Positions 45,274 through 55,644 of a DNA stretch of 64,000 nucleotides are shown here, in pieces. The DNA is from Planctomycetales bacterium 10988 (GTDB lineage: Bacteria > Planctomycetota > Planctomycetia > Pirellulales > Pb10988): assembly GCA_009664345.1 (NCBI GenBank), contig CP043547.1, positions 5,918,709 to 5,982,708 of the forward strand, given 5' to 3'. Position 1 is the stretch's first letter, and the number at the start of each line of letters is the position of its first letter. The position numbers and the translations under genes were made by a program. The notes below the pieces were generated by a model, which worked only from the letters and a program-made list of their open reading frames with translations, ran no database searches and was not told where the DNA came from.

Positions 45274-48200
45274 TTACTCTTTCAGGACGACCTTCTCCTT
45301 CGCCTCTGGCTGGTTGTGCCAATCGTTCGCTTGCCAGATTTTCGCACTCGCATCACGACTGGTAGTGATCAGGGAAAGCCGATCGGGGGAAAGTGCCAAG
45401 TCGGTCAGTTCCCGCAGATGGCCCTTCAAGGTAAGGATTTCATCGCCGGTTCGCAGGTCCCAGACCTTTGCCGTTAGATCGTCGCTGGCCGTGACAATCC
45501 GCTGGGGGGCTTCTTGATCTGGATGCGTCGAAGGGGGATAAGGAAAGAATTGCACCGCGCGAATCGCTTCGGCATGTCCTTCGAAAATGCGAATGAGATC
45601 ACCCGATTCCACTTCCCACAGCCGGGCCGTGGCGTCTTGGCATCCGGAAAGAACGTACTTCCCATCGGGGGAAAAGGCAGCATCCAAGGTCCAACCCTGC
45701 ATGGTTCCCGCTAGTCCCAACTTTTTGAGAGGTTTCTCTTGATCAATTGCCCAGATCGTCGAGAAGCCATCTGCCGCTGCGGTGACGACGAACTTGCCAT
45801 CGGGAGAGAAGCGGGCTTGAAAGACTCGATAAAAAGTCCCATCGTCGGCGGAATGAAGCCAACGCTGAAGGATGTTTCCAGATTCTGTTTCCCAAAGGAT
45901 CGCCTGTCCATCATCGCCGGCGGAAACGACGAGTCTTCCATCGGGAGAATGCTCGACACTATTAATATAGCCCCGATGTCCGGGTGGAAGCATCCCCTCG
46001 GAGCGGCCGGTTTCCGCATTCCAACGATGGATAAAACCGTCCCAACTACTCGTGAGCAACTGCGACCCATTGGGGGCATAAGACACTCCGCTTACGGCTC
46101 CCATTTGAGCAAGCATGAGGGCCTGTGTGCCTGTGTTCAAATCCCAGAGCTTGGCTTCAAAATCACCAGCGGTCAGCAAGAATGGCGTGCCCGGCACGAA
46201 CGCCGCCCCAAAGCAAAAGCCTTGATGAGCAGGAATCTCCAGCTTCTTCCGACCAGAGGCCACCTCCCAGAGGGCCACGGTTCCATCCAAACTTGTACTG
46301 ACGAGACTCTTCCCATCGGCAGAAAATTGAACGGAAGTGATCGGCTCTTTGTGGGCTTGGATTTCTTCTGACTGCTCTCCATCTTGCAGATTCCAAAAAC
46401 GCAAGATGCCATCATTCGCCCCGGTGGCGGCCAATTGGCCATCTGTCGGAGAAACATTGACCGCGGACACTCCGACCGGGTGCCGCATGGTTCGATATTC
46501 TTCGCCCGATTCAATATTCCAAAGCGAGGCCACGCGGTCTTCGGAAGCAGTCAGCGCGAAGCGGCCACTTGGCAGGAAGCTAACGGCATTGATCGCCACG
46601 CTATGGGCTTCGAAGAGTTGCACTCGTTCGCCGCTTTGAATGTTCCAAACCCTCGCCCGAGCATTTTCATCGCAAGTGATGGCCAACGTACTATCGGGAG
46701 AGATGGCGATGCAGCGAATGGGGGAGCGATGTTCTTCGAAACGCTGGGCGATTTCGCCCGTTTCGGCATCCCAGACGATAGCCGTGGTGTCGTCTCCTCC
46801 GCTAACGATCCACTTTCCATCAGAGGAATAAGCACAAGCCCGGACCACATCGCGGTGACCTTCTAGAACGCGTTCTTCTACGCCATCGGTCAGGTCCCAA
46901 ACGCGTAAGGTTCTATCCAGACTCGTGGTGACTCCCCATTTCCCATCGGGAGAAACCGCCACGCCGACCACTTTATCACCGTGCCCTTGTTGAAGTGTCA
47001 GCAATTCTTCGCCGGTGGCGGAATCCCAAATCCTAACCGAGCGATCGAGACTCCCGGTGGCGATTCGCTTTCCATCGGGGGAAGTGGTCACCGCCAGGAT
47101 TTCATCTTTATGCCCTTTGAGATCAATGGTTTCTCCAGGGGAGTCCATCTTCCACAGCCGAACCGTTCCGTCCGCACTTGCGGTGACGATGCCACTTTCG
47201 TCAGGCAGGAAATAGGCAGCGATGACCGAACCGCCGTGTCCGCGGAACCGCCGAACTTCTTTCCCTGTTTCTCGATCCCACACTCTCGCCGTATTATCCG
47301 CACTTCCAGAGACCAACCATTTTCCCGAAGGCGAGAACGCCACGGAGTAGACCCTTCCTTGGTGCCCGCTGTTGATCCAGTTCTCCACACAATCGGCAGT
47401 GTTCCAAAGTCGCACGGTTTTGTCATAACTCCCGCTCAGCACTTGCTCGCCATCTTGGGTATAGACCGCCGAGTAGACCGGGCCGGTGTGATGATCATAA
47501 AAGACCAGCCCTTCGCCGATGGAGACCGCTTCCCCGCTGGGGTTGCTTGGCAAAGGGGAACTCTTCGTGCGATTGATACTACTAATGATGACCTTGCCAT
47601 CTTGGCTCGCGGTGAGAACATCCTTGCCATCCGGCGAGAAATCGACGTCCCACACCCAGTCGATGTGATCGGCGAAGAAAACTTCTTCTTCCCCCGATTC
47701 GATATTCCACAGCCTGGCCGTATAGTCCGCCGATCCACTCAGGAGTTGCTTGCCATCTTGGGAATATTCCAAACAGAGAATCGGACCGGCATGATTATCC
47801 AATGTCTGAACAGGACTGTTCGTCTTTTGCGAAAGGTCCCAAAGAAAGATGTTGCTATCATCACCGCCGGTGGCCAAATGCTTTCCATCCGGGGAATAAG
47901 CAACTGCCCGCACATTTCCCTCATGGGCTTGCCACTGACGGACTTGTTCTTGCGTTTTCAAATTCCAAATAGTGAGCATGCCCAAACGATTCGAGGTCGC
48001 GAAGTATTCCCCGTTCGGAGAAAGAGAGGCGGCTTGAAGTGGCTCATCGCCCGGCGTTCCGAGGGTGGAGAAAGCCAATTCGGTAAGGTGTTCCAAACGC
48101 CCCCATTCCCAGTGGCGATAAGGGGGCGAACTCCCAGCGAGTTGCTGACGGGCTTGGCCGAAGCTGTTGCCGGCGATGTTTGCCGAGGCTAGCCCGATCG

Positions 48201-50361
48201 TCGCTACATAGGCCCGATAATTGGCTTCTTCCTTTGCTTGGGCTTCCGAGAGTGCGGACTGTTCGGCTCGTTCCTTTTGTTGTCTAGCCAATTCTTCCGC
48301 GGCGAGGGCGGCGATTCGGGCTTTCTTTTCTTCTTTCGCGGCAGCGATGGCCAGGGCTTCTTGTCGTTCGGCTTCTGCTAAGTTTTTCTCAGCTAGGGCT
48401 TTTTGAGATTCGGCAATTTTCTGTTGATCGATGGCCTTCGCTTCATTTTGCTTGGCCAAGTCTTCCGCTTTTTCGGCCCGTTCCCGTTCGATGCGTTCCA
48501 AGTTGGCCGCTTCCAGGGCGGCATTTCGTTCGGAATGAATCCACAAGGCAGCCACCGCCAGGATAATCAATACCGAGATGACGAGGGCTTGCACGGTTTT
48601 CAAGGCAGCGGCGAGGCGGCGTTTTCTTGCTTTGCGTTCTGCTTGGGCCGCGGAAATTTCTTGATGAAGCGATTGATGTTCGGCGAGATGTTTATCCAAT
48701 AACGAATCGGCGAGGTCCAAGTCTCCCTTGGCGAAAGCCGTGGCCGCGTATCGTTTTTGGGCTTCGTAAATGCCGGCTTGGGCTTGAGGATTTTCGGGCC
48801 AGAGTTCGTAGGCTTCGCGATATCCAAAAAGTGCTTTTGCGAAGTCGTCGTAATCTTTCGTATTTTCTGCTCGCAATAAATCTTGAGAGGCTTTCGACGA
48901 GAGCAGGATACTTTCCGAATGGGAACGGTAATCCCGAATCGCTTGTTGAAAATCTTTCACGGAAGCATAACGGTGTTTCGGCATGGTCGCCATCGCATGC
49001 ATGGCGATATCGAGTAACTCGCCGGATTTGGTCGTCGGCTCAATGCGATTCATGCCTACATTAAAGAGGCAACTCATCGCATCTTTTCCGTTATGCGGCG
49101 GATATCCGGTGACGATTTCAAAGAGGATTGCCCCCAGGAGATAGATGTCGCTGGCGATGCCGATTTTCGAGAGCGGGCCAGTCGCCATCTCCGGAGCCAT
49201 ATAGGCCGGACTTCCGCAAAGCATCACCCGTTGATCTTTCCAGGTTGCCCGACTTTCCTCGGAGACATCGAGGGCCAAACCCCAGTCCATGAGCAGGACT
49301 TCGCCAAAATTCCCCATCATCACGTTCTCAGGCTTGAGATCGCGATGGATGAAATTTCGCGAATGGGCAAATGCCATCGCATCGCAAACCCGAAGCAACG
49401 CATCGAGATTTTCATCAAGCGACATATGGTTGATCGTCTCAGACCACGGGGTGCCGTTCACTCGTTTCATGGCATAAAACAGCGTGCCCGCGTCATTGGC
49501 TCCGAGATCATGCACCGGAACGATATTCGGATGGTCCAAGGCCCCGGTGACGGCTGCTTCGGCCAGAAATTGATTTCGCTGCACCGGATTGTTCGCCATT
49601 TCCGGTTTCAACATTTTCAAGGCAATTTCGCGATCGATCGAAGTTTGCCGGGCAAGATAAACAACGCCCATGCCCCCTTGTCCCAATCGATCCAGCAATT
49701 CAAACTCCGCCGAACTGTCCAAACCCTTTGCTTGGGCAGGGTCACGGAGGGTAACGCTTCGCTGTCGAACGGAAAGAGACGTTTGCCCTGATTTCCAAAG
49801 TTCGCTGGGTTTTGTGCCGAAAGGCTTGAGCGTTTGATTGACGTTCTTCCTGCCGGCCGCCACTGATCCCCAAGTCGAGGAAATACTCTCCTGCAAATCA
49901 TCCGCAAGTCCCGCAAACGGATCACCCGAATCCGATGGAGGCTCAGCCATTTCGCCATCACTGGGGGGAATCGTGGTATCCGAGAAGTTCTCCGAAGCAG
50001 AAGCTTGCCCTACTACCGTTGCTTCGAAAGGATTGATCGGAGGCTTCTGGGAAGTTGGAGGGATTGTCTGCTGGCTGGCAAACTCTTTCAACGCTGGGTC
50101 GTCTTCATCTAAAGTCGCATCCGGGTCTACTTCTTCTTCCGGGGAAATCGTATCTTCCGAGTAAGACTGTGCCGGAGAATATTGAGTCTGCTGAGCACTA
50201 AAATCGGCTTTCTCCTCCCCCGGCTCTTCTGGGAAAGAAGTCTCCGAACTTTCCGGCGAAAGCCGCGTCTTTCCTAACTCTTCCTGGGGAGAACCCGGAG
50301 AAGGGTTGGTCTTCTGAGAATCGAACTCGGATGAATCGGAAGGAGAACGGTCCATAGTCAT
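45274..50361 (-). CDS. transmembrane Ser/Thr protein kinase with 21 WD40 repeats
   Basis: A 1695-residue protein. Residues 1-215 are acidic, Ser/Pro/Glu-rich and disordered. The Hanks-type kinase (about 221-480) has the Gly loop GQGGMGVVY, HRDLKPEN (H339) and a DWG triplet (359-361) in place of DFG. After a helical region comes one transmembrane segment (VISVLIILAVAALWI), then an Ala/Glu/Lys-rich coiled coil. Last are 21 WD40 repeats (about 790-1690), the number needed for three seven-bladed propellers. The ATG at 50361 has GGAAA upstream. Kinase in the cytoplasm with a sensing or scaffolding propeller array beyond the membrane is the usual planctomycete reading. Confidence 0.93.
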   Translation of the reverse strand: MTMDRSPSDSSEFDSQKTNPSPGSPQEELGKTRLSPESSETSFPEEPGEEKADFSAQQTQYSPAQSYSEDTISPEEEVDPDATLDEDDPALKEFASQQTIPPTSQKPPINPFEATVVGQASASENFSDTTIPPSDGEMAEPPSDSGDPFAGLADDLQESISSTWGSVAAGRKNVNQTLKPFGTKPSELWKSGQTSLSVRQRSVTLRDPAQAKGLDSSAEFELLDRLGQGGMGVVYLARQTSIDREIALKMLKPEMANNPVQRNQFLAEAAVTGALDHPNIVPVHDLGANDAGTLFYAMKRVNGTPWSETINHMSLDENLDALLRVCDAMAFAHSRNFIHRDLKPENVMMGNFGEVLLMDWGLALDVSEESRATWKDQRVMLCGSPAYMAPEMATGPLSKIGIASDIYLLGAILFEIVTGYPPHNGKDAMSCLFNVGMNRIEPTTKSGELLDIAMHAMATMPKHRYASVKDFQQAIRDYRSHSESILLSSKASQDLLRAENTKDYDDFAKALFGYREAYELWPENPQAQAGIYEAQKRYAATAFAKGDLDLADSLLDKHLAEHQSLHQEISAAQAERKARKRRLAAALKTVQALVISVLIILAVAALWIHSERNAALEAANLERIERERAEKAEDLAKQNEAKAIDQQKIAESQKALAEKNLAEAERQEALAIAAAKEEKKARIAALAAEELARQQKERAEQSALSEAQAKEEANYRAYVATIGLASANIAGNSFGQARQQLAGSSPPYRHWEWGRLEHLTELAFSTLGTPGDEPLQAASLSPNGEYFATSNRLGMLTIWNLKTQEQVRQWQAHEGNVRAVAYSPDGKHLATGGDDSNIFLWDLSQKTNSPVQTLDNHAGPILCLEYSQDGKQLLSGSADYTARLWNIESGEEEVFFADHIDWVWDVDFSPDGKDVLTASQDGKVIISSINRTKSSPLPSNPSGEAVSIGEGLVFYDHHTGPVYSAVYTQDGEQVLSGSYDKTVRLWNTADCVENWINSGHQGRVYSVAFSPSGKWLVSGSADNTARVWDRETGKEVRRFRGHGGSVIAAYFLPDESGIVTASADGTVRLWKMDSPGETIDLKGHKDEILAVTTSPDGKRIATGSLDRSVRIWDSATGEELLTLQQGHGDKVVGVAVSPDGKWGVTTSLDRTLRVWDLTDGVEERVLEGHRDVVRACAYSSDGKWIVSGGDDTTAIVWDAETGEIAQRFEEHRSPIRCIAISPDSTLAITCDENARARVWNIQSGERVQLFEAHSVAINAVSFLPSGRFALTASEDRVASLWNIESGEEYRTMRHPVGVSAVNVSPTDGQLAATGANDGILRFWNLQDGEQSEEIQAHKEPITSVQFSADGKSLVSTSLDGTVALWEVASGRKKLEIPAHQGFCFGAAFVPGTPFLLTAGDFEAKLWDLNTGTQALMLAQMGAVSGVSYAPNGSQLLTSSWDGFIHRWNAETGRSEGMLPPGHRGYINSVEHSPDGRLVVSAGDDGQAILWETESGNILQRWLHSADDGTFYRVFQARFSPDGKFVVTAAADGFSTIWAIDQEKPLKKLGLAGTMQGWTLDAAFSPDGKYVLSGCQDATARLWEVESGDLIRIFEGHAEAIRAVQFFPYPPSTHPDQEAPQRIVTASDDLTAKVWDLRTGDEILTLKGHLRELTDLALSPDRLSLITTSRDASAKIWQANDWHNQPEAKEKVVLKE

Positions 50362-50635
50362 GGTTGGATTTCCGGTCAGTTGCAAACTTGGGGAATCAAG
50401 GCAGATCGGAAGCGTAAACGAGGGTTACTCCAAAATGGTTCAAATTAGGTGAACTTCCGGAGATTCTTCTATTGAGAATACCTTTCTCCTAGCTGAAATG
50501 ATAGCGGTTTCCATTCCCGCTTGTTGATCGGAAGAAGTTCGCGACGGATAGTTTCTCAAGTTTTCATTCGTCTTCCTGTGAGGAAGCCCCTATAATAAGG
50601 ACGACGTTCACAGGCAACCTGCAAAGGAATCGCAC

Positions 50636-51139
50636 ATGCCGGGACCTACTTGGTATCAATTTGATACGGTCATTCAGATTGCCCCTTCTGAGCCGAACGA
50701 TGGCGCTTTCCAGGTCATTTCTGGAAAGAACGTTCGCCCCTTTCAACTTACCCCATCGCAGCAGGGGCTTCCGTTTCCGATTCGCTTTGAAGAACTCATG
50801 GAGCAATTCGCCCAATGGCCGCGGATGTTCTGTGAATGGGATGGCTCGTTTGTTTGGACGGGTGAAGAATCTATTTCTTCTGAAGAAGAACTCCGCTGGC
50901 AACTTGATGGGAATCTGTACGATCGCGATGATCGGCTAATTTATATAGAACTAAAGGGAATTTGCCCTCAAAATCGCTTGGAGCAATTTCTGACTGCTTG
51001 TGGATGGCCGCAAGATTCTTTCATGTTTGGACTTACGAATCACGGAACGTTTCTGAACGAGGCAGATTTCCGTGAAGTTTCCGCACTCTCCGAGGAAAAT
51101 TTTTTAAAAATGACCGGCGATTCATTAAGAAAACGGTGA
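50636..51139 (+). CDS. hypothetical protein
   Basis: A 167-residue soluble protein with AAAGGAAT at good distance from the ATG. It is rich in aromatic and acidic residues ('MFCEWDGSFVWTGEE', 'LYDRDDRLIYIELKG'), with two Cys near the end of a beta-rich centre. No signal peptide, no membrane segment and no family that I recognise. It is divergent from the WD40 kinase with a 274-nt shared upstream region, which might mean shared control. Confidence 0.7.
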   Translation: MPGPTWYQFDTVIQIAPSEPNDGAFQVISGKNVRPFQLTPSQQGLPFPIRFEELMEQFAQWPRMFCEWDGSFVWTGEESISSEEELRWQLDGNLYDRDDRLIYIELKGICPQNRLEQFLTACGWPQDSFMFGLTNHGTFLNEADFREVSALSEENFLKMTGDSLRKR

Positions 51140-51395
51140 ACCTTTGATTCTTATTCTTCGTTTCTTTCTATGTAAATACCCACAATTTCCTCTTTAACCC
51201 GGCCTCTTGAAAGTTTTTCGAAAATTTTTCGCCTCGTTTCACAAGATTCCCCCGGTCGCAACGAATAACTGGATGAAAACACGGGAGCAACCCTTCACAA
51301 GCCCCCGTCTTACTAACCGAGACGCCAACTCGTTCATTATAAATTTCTCGAACTGTTCAAAAAGAATATCTTTTTTACGTTTTAAAGGAGCAACC

Positions 51396-52205
51396 ATGTT
51401 TAGATGCTGCCGCAAAATGATGATGTCCGGCCTATTGATTTCAGGTCTTGTGGGCACCTACTTCCTCACTCCAGTAGGAAGCTACGTGAATACCGTGGCA
51501 GGTATTTTCGGAACCACGTTTGAAGAGAACGTGCCGCTTGATTTTGAAATCAAACGCGTTCGCCAATTGATCGCCAGCCTCGAACCGGAAATCAACCGGG
51601 CACGCAATATCATTGCCGAAGGCGAAGCCGATCTCGAAATCATGGAAGACAAGTTGGCCACTCAAGAAGCCCGTCTTGGAAAAGAAGAGCAAGCCATGGC
51701 CACCTTGAATCGTGATCTCAAAAACAAAGACGTCTTTGTTTATGCCGGTCACAGTTACACCGAAGGCGAAGTTCGCAACGATCTGCAAAATCGTTTGGAA
51801 CTCTGCAAGGTGTTGAAATCGACCTTGACCAAGAATCGCGAAATCTTGGAGCACAAAAAGTCCACCCTCAATAGCAATGTCCAAAAATTGGAAAACATGA
51901 TGGCTGAACGCGATCAACTCCAAGCCGACGTTGATCAATTGGAAGCGGAACTTCGTGCCCTGGAAGCAGCGGAAATCGTCAGCGACGTCAAAGTCGATGA
52001 CAGCCGCTTGAGCGAAACCAAATCCGCCGTGGATAAAATCCGCAAACGTATCTTGGTCCGCTCGAAGCGAATCGAAGCCGATCGCCAATACACCGGACGT
52101 ATCGAACTCGATGCCCAAACCCCGGCTGACTTGGAAGATCAAGTCGCGGACTACTTCACTGGCGAGAAAAAAGAAGGTAAAGCCCTTATCGCCTTGGATA
52201 AATAG
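51396..52205 (+). CDS. membrane-anchored coiled-coil protein
   Basis: A 269-residue protein starting at the ATG at 51396 behind AAAGGAG; the longer frame upstream is not protein-like. A basic, Cys-containing start (MFRCCRKMMM) and a hydrophobic segment (about 10-28) form an anchor or signal. Residues about 50-235 are almost continuous heptad-type helix with Glu/Lys/Leu patterns ('LEIMEDKLATQEARLGKEEQ', 'LQADVDQLEAELRALEAA'). It has the look of envelope coiled-coil proteins, with no closer family recognised. It opens a co-directional series (FHA-like, kinase, membrane protein, sigma factor), although a strong terminator follows it. Confidence 0.8.
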   Translation: MFRCCRKMMMSGLLISGLVGTYFLTPVGSYVNTVAGIFGTTFEENVPLDFEIKRVRQLIASLEPEINRARNIIAEGEADLEIMEDKLATQEARLGKEEQAMATLNRDLKNKDVFVYAGHSYTEGEVRNDLQNRLELCKVLKSTLTKNREILEHKKSTLNSNVQKLENMMAERDQLQADVDQLEAELRALEAAEIVSDVKVDDSRLSETKSAVDKIRKRILVRSKRIEADRQYTGRIELDAQTPADLEDQVADYFTGEKKEGKALIALDK

Positions 52206-52229
52206 TTCACGATTATTGAATGACGATCG

Positions 52230-52270
52230 AACTTCGGAGCGTGCCTCCAGTAAGCTCCGAAGTTCGTTTT
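52230..52270 (+). terminator. terminator between coiled-coil and FHA-like genes
   Basis: AACTTCGGAGC (52230-52240) pairs perfectly with GCTCCGAAGTT (52254-52264), followed by CGTTTT. It lies inside an open frame, which supports the later start of the FHA-like gene. Confidence 0.8.
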
Positions 52271-52428
52271 CAAAAGCAAAGAAACTCAAGAATACTCTTT
52301 GCCATCGACCCCGGCCTGTGGAAGCGGGCCGATCCCTCTTGCGTTCCGAACATGAAAACAGGCGGTTCGCTGAACGCAGGAAGGATGGATTCGCTTCCTT
52401 GAAGGAAACAGAGACAAAGGAAAGCCCT

Positions 52429-53154
52429 ATGTTTTGGAGAAAGAAATCAACGGCAACGCAACCTTGTTGGACTTCAGGGCGTTTTGCGAACAAGGAAGAC
52501 CACCCTGCGGAAACGTTGTCGGAGACGAATCCTCCGGAGCGATTTTTGTTGTGGATTGATGAAGTGGGCAGCGTCCTTGTTTGTACTTCGGACACGATTA
52601 CGATTGGGCATCCGCAAGCGAGTCCGCAACCGACCTTTGCCCTCTGGGCAGCGATCGCCAGCCAAGAAGTAACGATTCGCCGCGATGCAAGCGGATATTT
52701 AATCGACCCGTTGCTTCGTCCTGGAAAACAGCCGCCAAAGAGTAACGACGTTCCGTTTGAGGAGCCGCAAAACCTTCAAGATGGCGATTTGATTTCTCTC
52801 TCGGGTGGGGTGGAGTTCCGTTTTCGACAACCTCATGCTTTGAGTCAATCAGCTCGCTTGGAATTGTTGAGTTCGCATCGCACACAACCAACGGTAGACG
52901 GAGTCGTGCTGATGGCCGATTCACTCATCCTCGGCCCGGTGAGTAGTAGTCACTTAGTGATTCCCGATGCAAAAGAAGAATGTTTGATTTATCGGAATGC
53001 TGCGGGAAAGCTTCATTGTCGAACGAAAAACCGAACCCCCGGCGAACGCGTGGAAAGTTTTCCACTCGAAAAACCAACCCAACTAGAAGTCGGAAACCTC
53101 AACTTTTCCTATGAGCCGATCGCCAGCAACAGCCTTGCGGCTCGATTCGCTTGA
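52429..53154 (+). CDS. FHA-like domain protein
   Basis: A 241-residue protein, start at the ATG at 52429, 7 nt after AAGGAAA. Two beta-rich regions look forkhead-associated: residues about 42-128 ('VLVCTSDTITIGHPQASPQP...LQDGDLISLSGGVEFRF') and about 150-236 ('DSLILGPVSSSHLVIP...LEVGNLNFSYEPI'). The second contains the G-x(4)-S-x-H arrangement used by FHA domains to bind phosphothreonine. It is followed by a Ser/Thr kinase gene 152 nt downstream, which fits an FHA reader of kinase products. Domain identity is by eye and fairly weak. Confidence 0.72.
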   Translation: MFWRKKSTATQPCWTSGRFANKEDHPAETLSETNPPERFLLWIDEVGSVLVCTSDTITIGHPQASPQPTFALWAAIASQEVTIRRDASGYLIDPLLRPGKQPPKSNDVPFEEPQNLQDGDLISLSGGVEFRFRQPHALSQSARLELLSSHRTQPTVDGVVLMADSLILGPVSSSHLVIPDAKEECLIYRNAAGKLHCRTKNRTPGERVESFPLEKPTQLEVGNLNFSYEPIASNSLAARFA

Positions 53155-53306
53155 GAGCTTCTGCAAACAACAAAGCAAACGAACGATTGATAGAAACAAA
53201 GACAAAACGACAGGCAAACAATCATGGTTGGAAGCGATGGATTCAACCGCAGAGAGAAACATCTCTCAATGAGCCAAACCATGCAAAAACAACTACAGGA
53301 GGCACC

Positions 53307-55556
53307 ATGAAATTTACCTATCCAAGCGGAGCGAAAACGCTCCCTGGCTTTACGCTAAAACGAGGAATCGGGCATGGTGGCTTTGGCGAAGTCTATTTCG
53401 GTGTCAGTGATGCCGGCAAGGAAGTCGCCCTCAAGCTAGTGCAACGAGGCCATGAAGTCGAACTCCGGGGAGTCTCTCACTGTTTGAATCTCCGCAGTCC
53501 CGACTTGGTGGAACTGTACGATATTCGCTCGACGTCTTCCGGGGAAACCTGGGTCGTGATGGAATATATGCCCGGCCCGACTTTGCAAACCGTCCTCGAT
53601 AGCTATCCCAAAGGGCTGGATCGTTCGATCGCTCTGCCGATGTTCTTGGGGCTGTTGCGAGGCGTCGGCTATTTACATCAACAAGGAATCGTGCATCGCG
53701 ATTTAAAACCTGGAAACATTTTCCTCTGCGGAAAAGCCTCCTCGGATACCTCCATGGCGGAGGTCCTTTCGGCAGAGAGTCGAGTCAAACTCGGCGATTA
53801 TGGATTAAGCAAATTTATTACGGCAAGCCGCCGTGCAGGACATACCGAAAGCATCGGGACCGTGCATTACATGGCCCCGGAAGTCTCGCAAGGACGTTAT
53901 GGCAAAGAGATCGATATTTATGCCCTCGGTGCCATTTGGTACGAGATGATCTCAGGCGAGCCGCCGTTTGATGGAGAAAGCGTGGCGGAAATTTTGATGA
54001 AACACTTAACAAAACAACCTGATCTCAGTGGTCTCCCTTCGCCGGATCGCGAAGTGATTGCCCGCTGTTTGGCAAAAGACCCGGAAGATCGATTCAAAGA
54101 CACAGCCGAAATGGCACGAGCTTTGAACCCCGAATCTTCTACCGAAGATGTCTTCTATATTGGTCCCGAAGAAGATTCCAAGCAGGAAGCTACCAAAGAG
54201 GAAGCGACCGCCGCTAGCTCCGGGATTTATTGGACCGATGAAAAGTCCGAGGAACCTTCTCGTCATCAATGGCGAAAACATCAACGTCGTCAACAACGTC
54301 GCGAGGAAGCTGCTCAAAACGCTGAGGAAGCTGAGGAAGTCAAACATGCGGCCAGTGGTCGCCAACTTCCCCCGGAACCGATTGCCCAAGGGGTTGCCTC
54401 GCTCTTCAAAGCGTGTAATGGAAACCCGCTCTTGGCGATTGCGATGGTGTTGGGGATCTTTGGCATGTTCCAAATCCTGACCCCGCGTGGAGCCTTCGTC
54501 ACGCTGATCGGCGGTGCTTGGCTGTATGCAATCTATTATGTCGTGCGATATGTCGGCTTGAGTCTGACAGAAGCTTACGATTTGCCAAAAGTCGGGGCGA
54601 GCGGGCATCGTACCCATGGCAAGCGACATGCTCACCGTTCGAGACAACCGAATCCGGCACAAGCTGCGAACCACGAACAACCTCGTCGCGATCCTCACTT
54701 CCAACGAGTGCCTTATCGTGTTCCTACGCGATTACGGGTTCCTCGACCAAGTGAACGGTATCGCCGAGCGAATCAATTATTGGCTGAAAAGCCCAAAGTC
54801 GAGCGACTTCGCGAACTCACCGGAGGGATGCTCAAAGGTGGTTTCTTGGCGGTAGCTCTGCCACTTTTCATGGCGGGGATCGTCCAATTTGCGTTCCTCA
54901 ATCAACCGATGGAGCTTGGACAACTTGCCCTCTTCGCGGTCACGGCCTTGGCTGGAGTCTGGGCGGTGTTGATCCCCGCTCGATTCTGGGAGAAGCAACC
55001 TGGCTTCAACCTTCGACGTCGTTTCTTGATGGCCTTTGCCGGGATGTTGGTCGGCTTGGTTGGTTTCTCGGTCCATCAGATGGCGACCCCGCACCTACCG
55101 GCAGAACTTCCCGTATCCGAACAAACGATCGTTCATCAGACCGCTTATTCCCCGCAAGGGCTCGAGTGGGATGATACTTTCGAAGATGCCCTGGAAGATT
55201 GGGATGGGGCGGTTGAGTTCTCAGGTCAATCCTGGGCAACCCTCTCCACCAATAACCTGCTGATTCCCTACGTCGGGTTCTTTGGCTCGCTCTTCTTCTT
55301 GATGCGATGGTGGATGATGGCCTTCCCGCTACGCGTTCGTAGCATCAGTTTAGGAAGTTTGTTCCTCGCTGGTTTGTTGGGAATCGGCTTACAAACGGTT
55401 TGGCTACTGCCTGGCATGTGGGGACCTGCTTGGGCAATCTTGATTGCTCTCTGTGTGCAAGCTGCCTCGCCGCGACAACCGGAATACCTCCATCGAGCCG
55501 ACGCCTCCTTAAGAGAAGAAGTCAATCAAGAATCCGCAGGGATCAAATTTGTCTAA
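53307..55556 (+). CDS. membrane Ser/Thr protein kinase (Hanks type)
   Basis: A 749-residue kinase starting at the ATG at 53307, with AGGAGG just upstream. The kinase domain is residues about 15-280: GHGGFGEVY loop (22-30), Lys43 in VALKLV, HRDLKPGN (130-137), a DYG triplet (164-166) in place of DFG, and GTVHYMAPE. A charged linker (about 285-370) with basic repeats leads to a membrane domain with about six hydrophobic helices (380-720), interrupted by an Arg/Pro-rich loop near 450-490. It probably phosphorylates Ser/Thr of neighbours, with the FHA-like protein as a candidate reader. The next gene, a small membrane protein, may join the complex. Confidence 0.9.
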   Translation: MKFTYPSGAKTLPGFTLKRGIGHGGFGEVYFGVSDAGKEVALKLVQRGHEVELRGVSHCLNLRSPDLVELYDIRSTSSGETWVVMEYMPGPTLQTVLDSYPKGLDRSIALPMFLGLLRGVGYLHQQGIVHRDLKPGNIFLCGKASSDTSMAEVLSAESRVKLGDYGLSKFITASRRAGHTESIGTVHYMAPEVSQGRYGKEIDIYALGAIWYEMISGEPPFDGESVAEILMKHLTKQPDLSGLPSPDREVIARCLAKDPEDRFKDTAEMARALNPESSTEDVFYIGPEEDSKQEATKEEATAASSGIYWTDEKSEEPSRHQWRKHQRRQQRREEAAQNAEEAEEVKHAASGRQLPPEPIAQGVASLFKACNGNPLLAIAMVLGIFGMFQILTPRGAFVTLIGGAWLYAIYYVVRYVGLSLTEAYDLPKVGASGHRTHGKRHAHRSRQPNPAQAANHEQPRRDPHFQRVPYRVPTRLRVPRPSERYRRANQLLAEKPKVERLRELTGGMLKGGFLAVALPLFMAGIVQFAFLNQPMELGQLALFAVTALAGVWAVLIPARFWEKQPGFNLRRRFLMAFAGMLVGLVGFSVHQMATPHLPAELPVSEQTIVHQTAYSPQGLEWDDTFEDALEDWDGAVEFSGQSWATLSTNNLLIPYVGFFGSLFFLMRWWMMAFPLRVRSISLGSLFLAGLLGIGLQTVWLLPGMWGPAWAILIALCVQAASPRQPEYLHRADASLREEVNQESAGIKFV

Positions 55557-55644
55557 GCCCTGCGGCCCTCTTAGCTAACAACATGGCAACGTAGACCTCG
55601 ACAACTCGAACAACTACGACCATACGACAATAAAGGAATGAACC

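Noticed and set aside
47000-48192. 400-codon plus-strand frame opposite the WD40 repeats
   Set aside because: Repeat-driven antisense shadow of the WD40 array; its periodic text mirrors the repeats.
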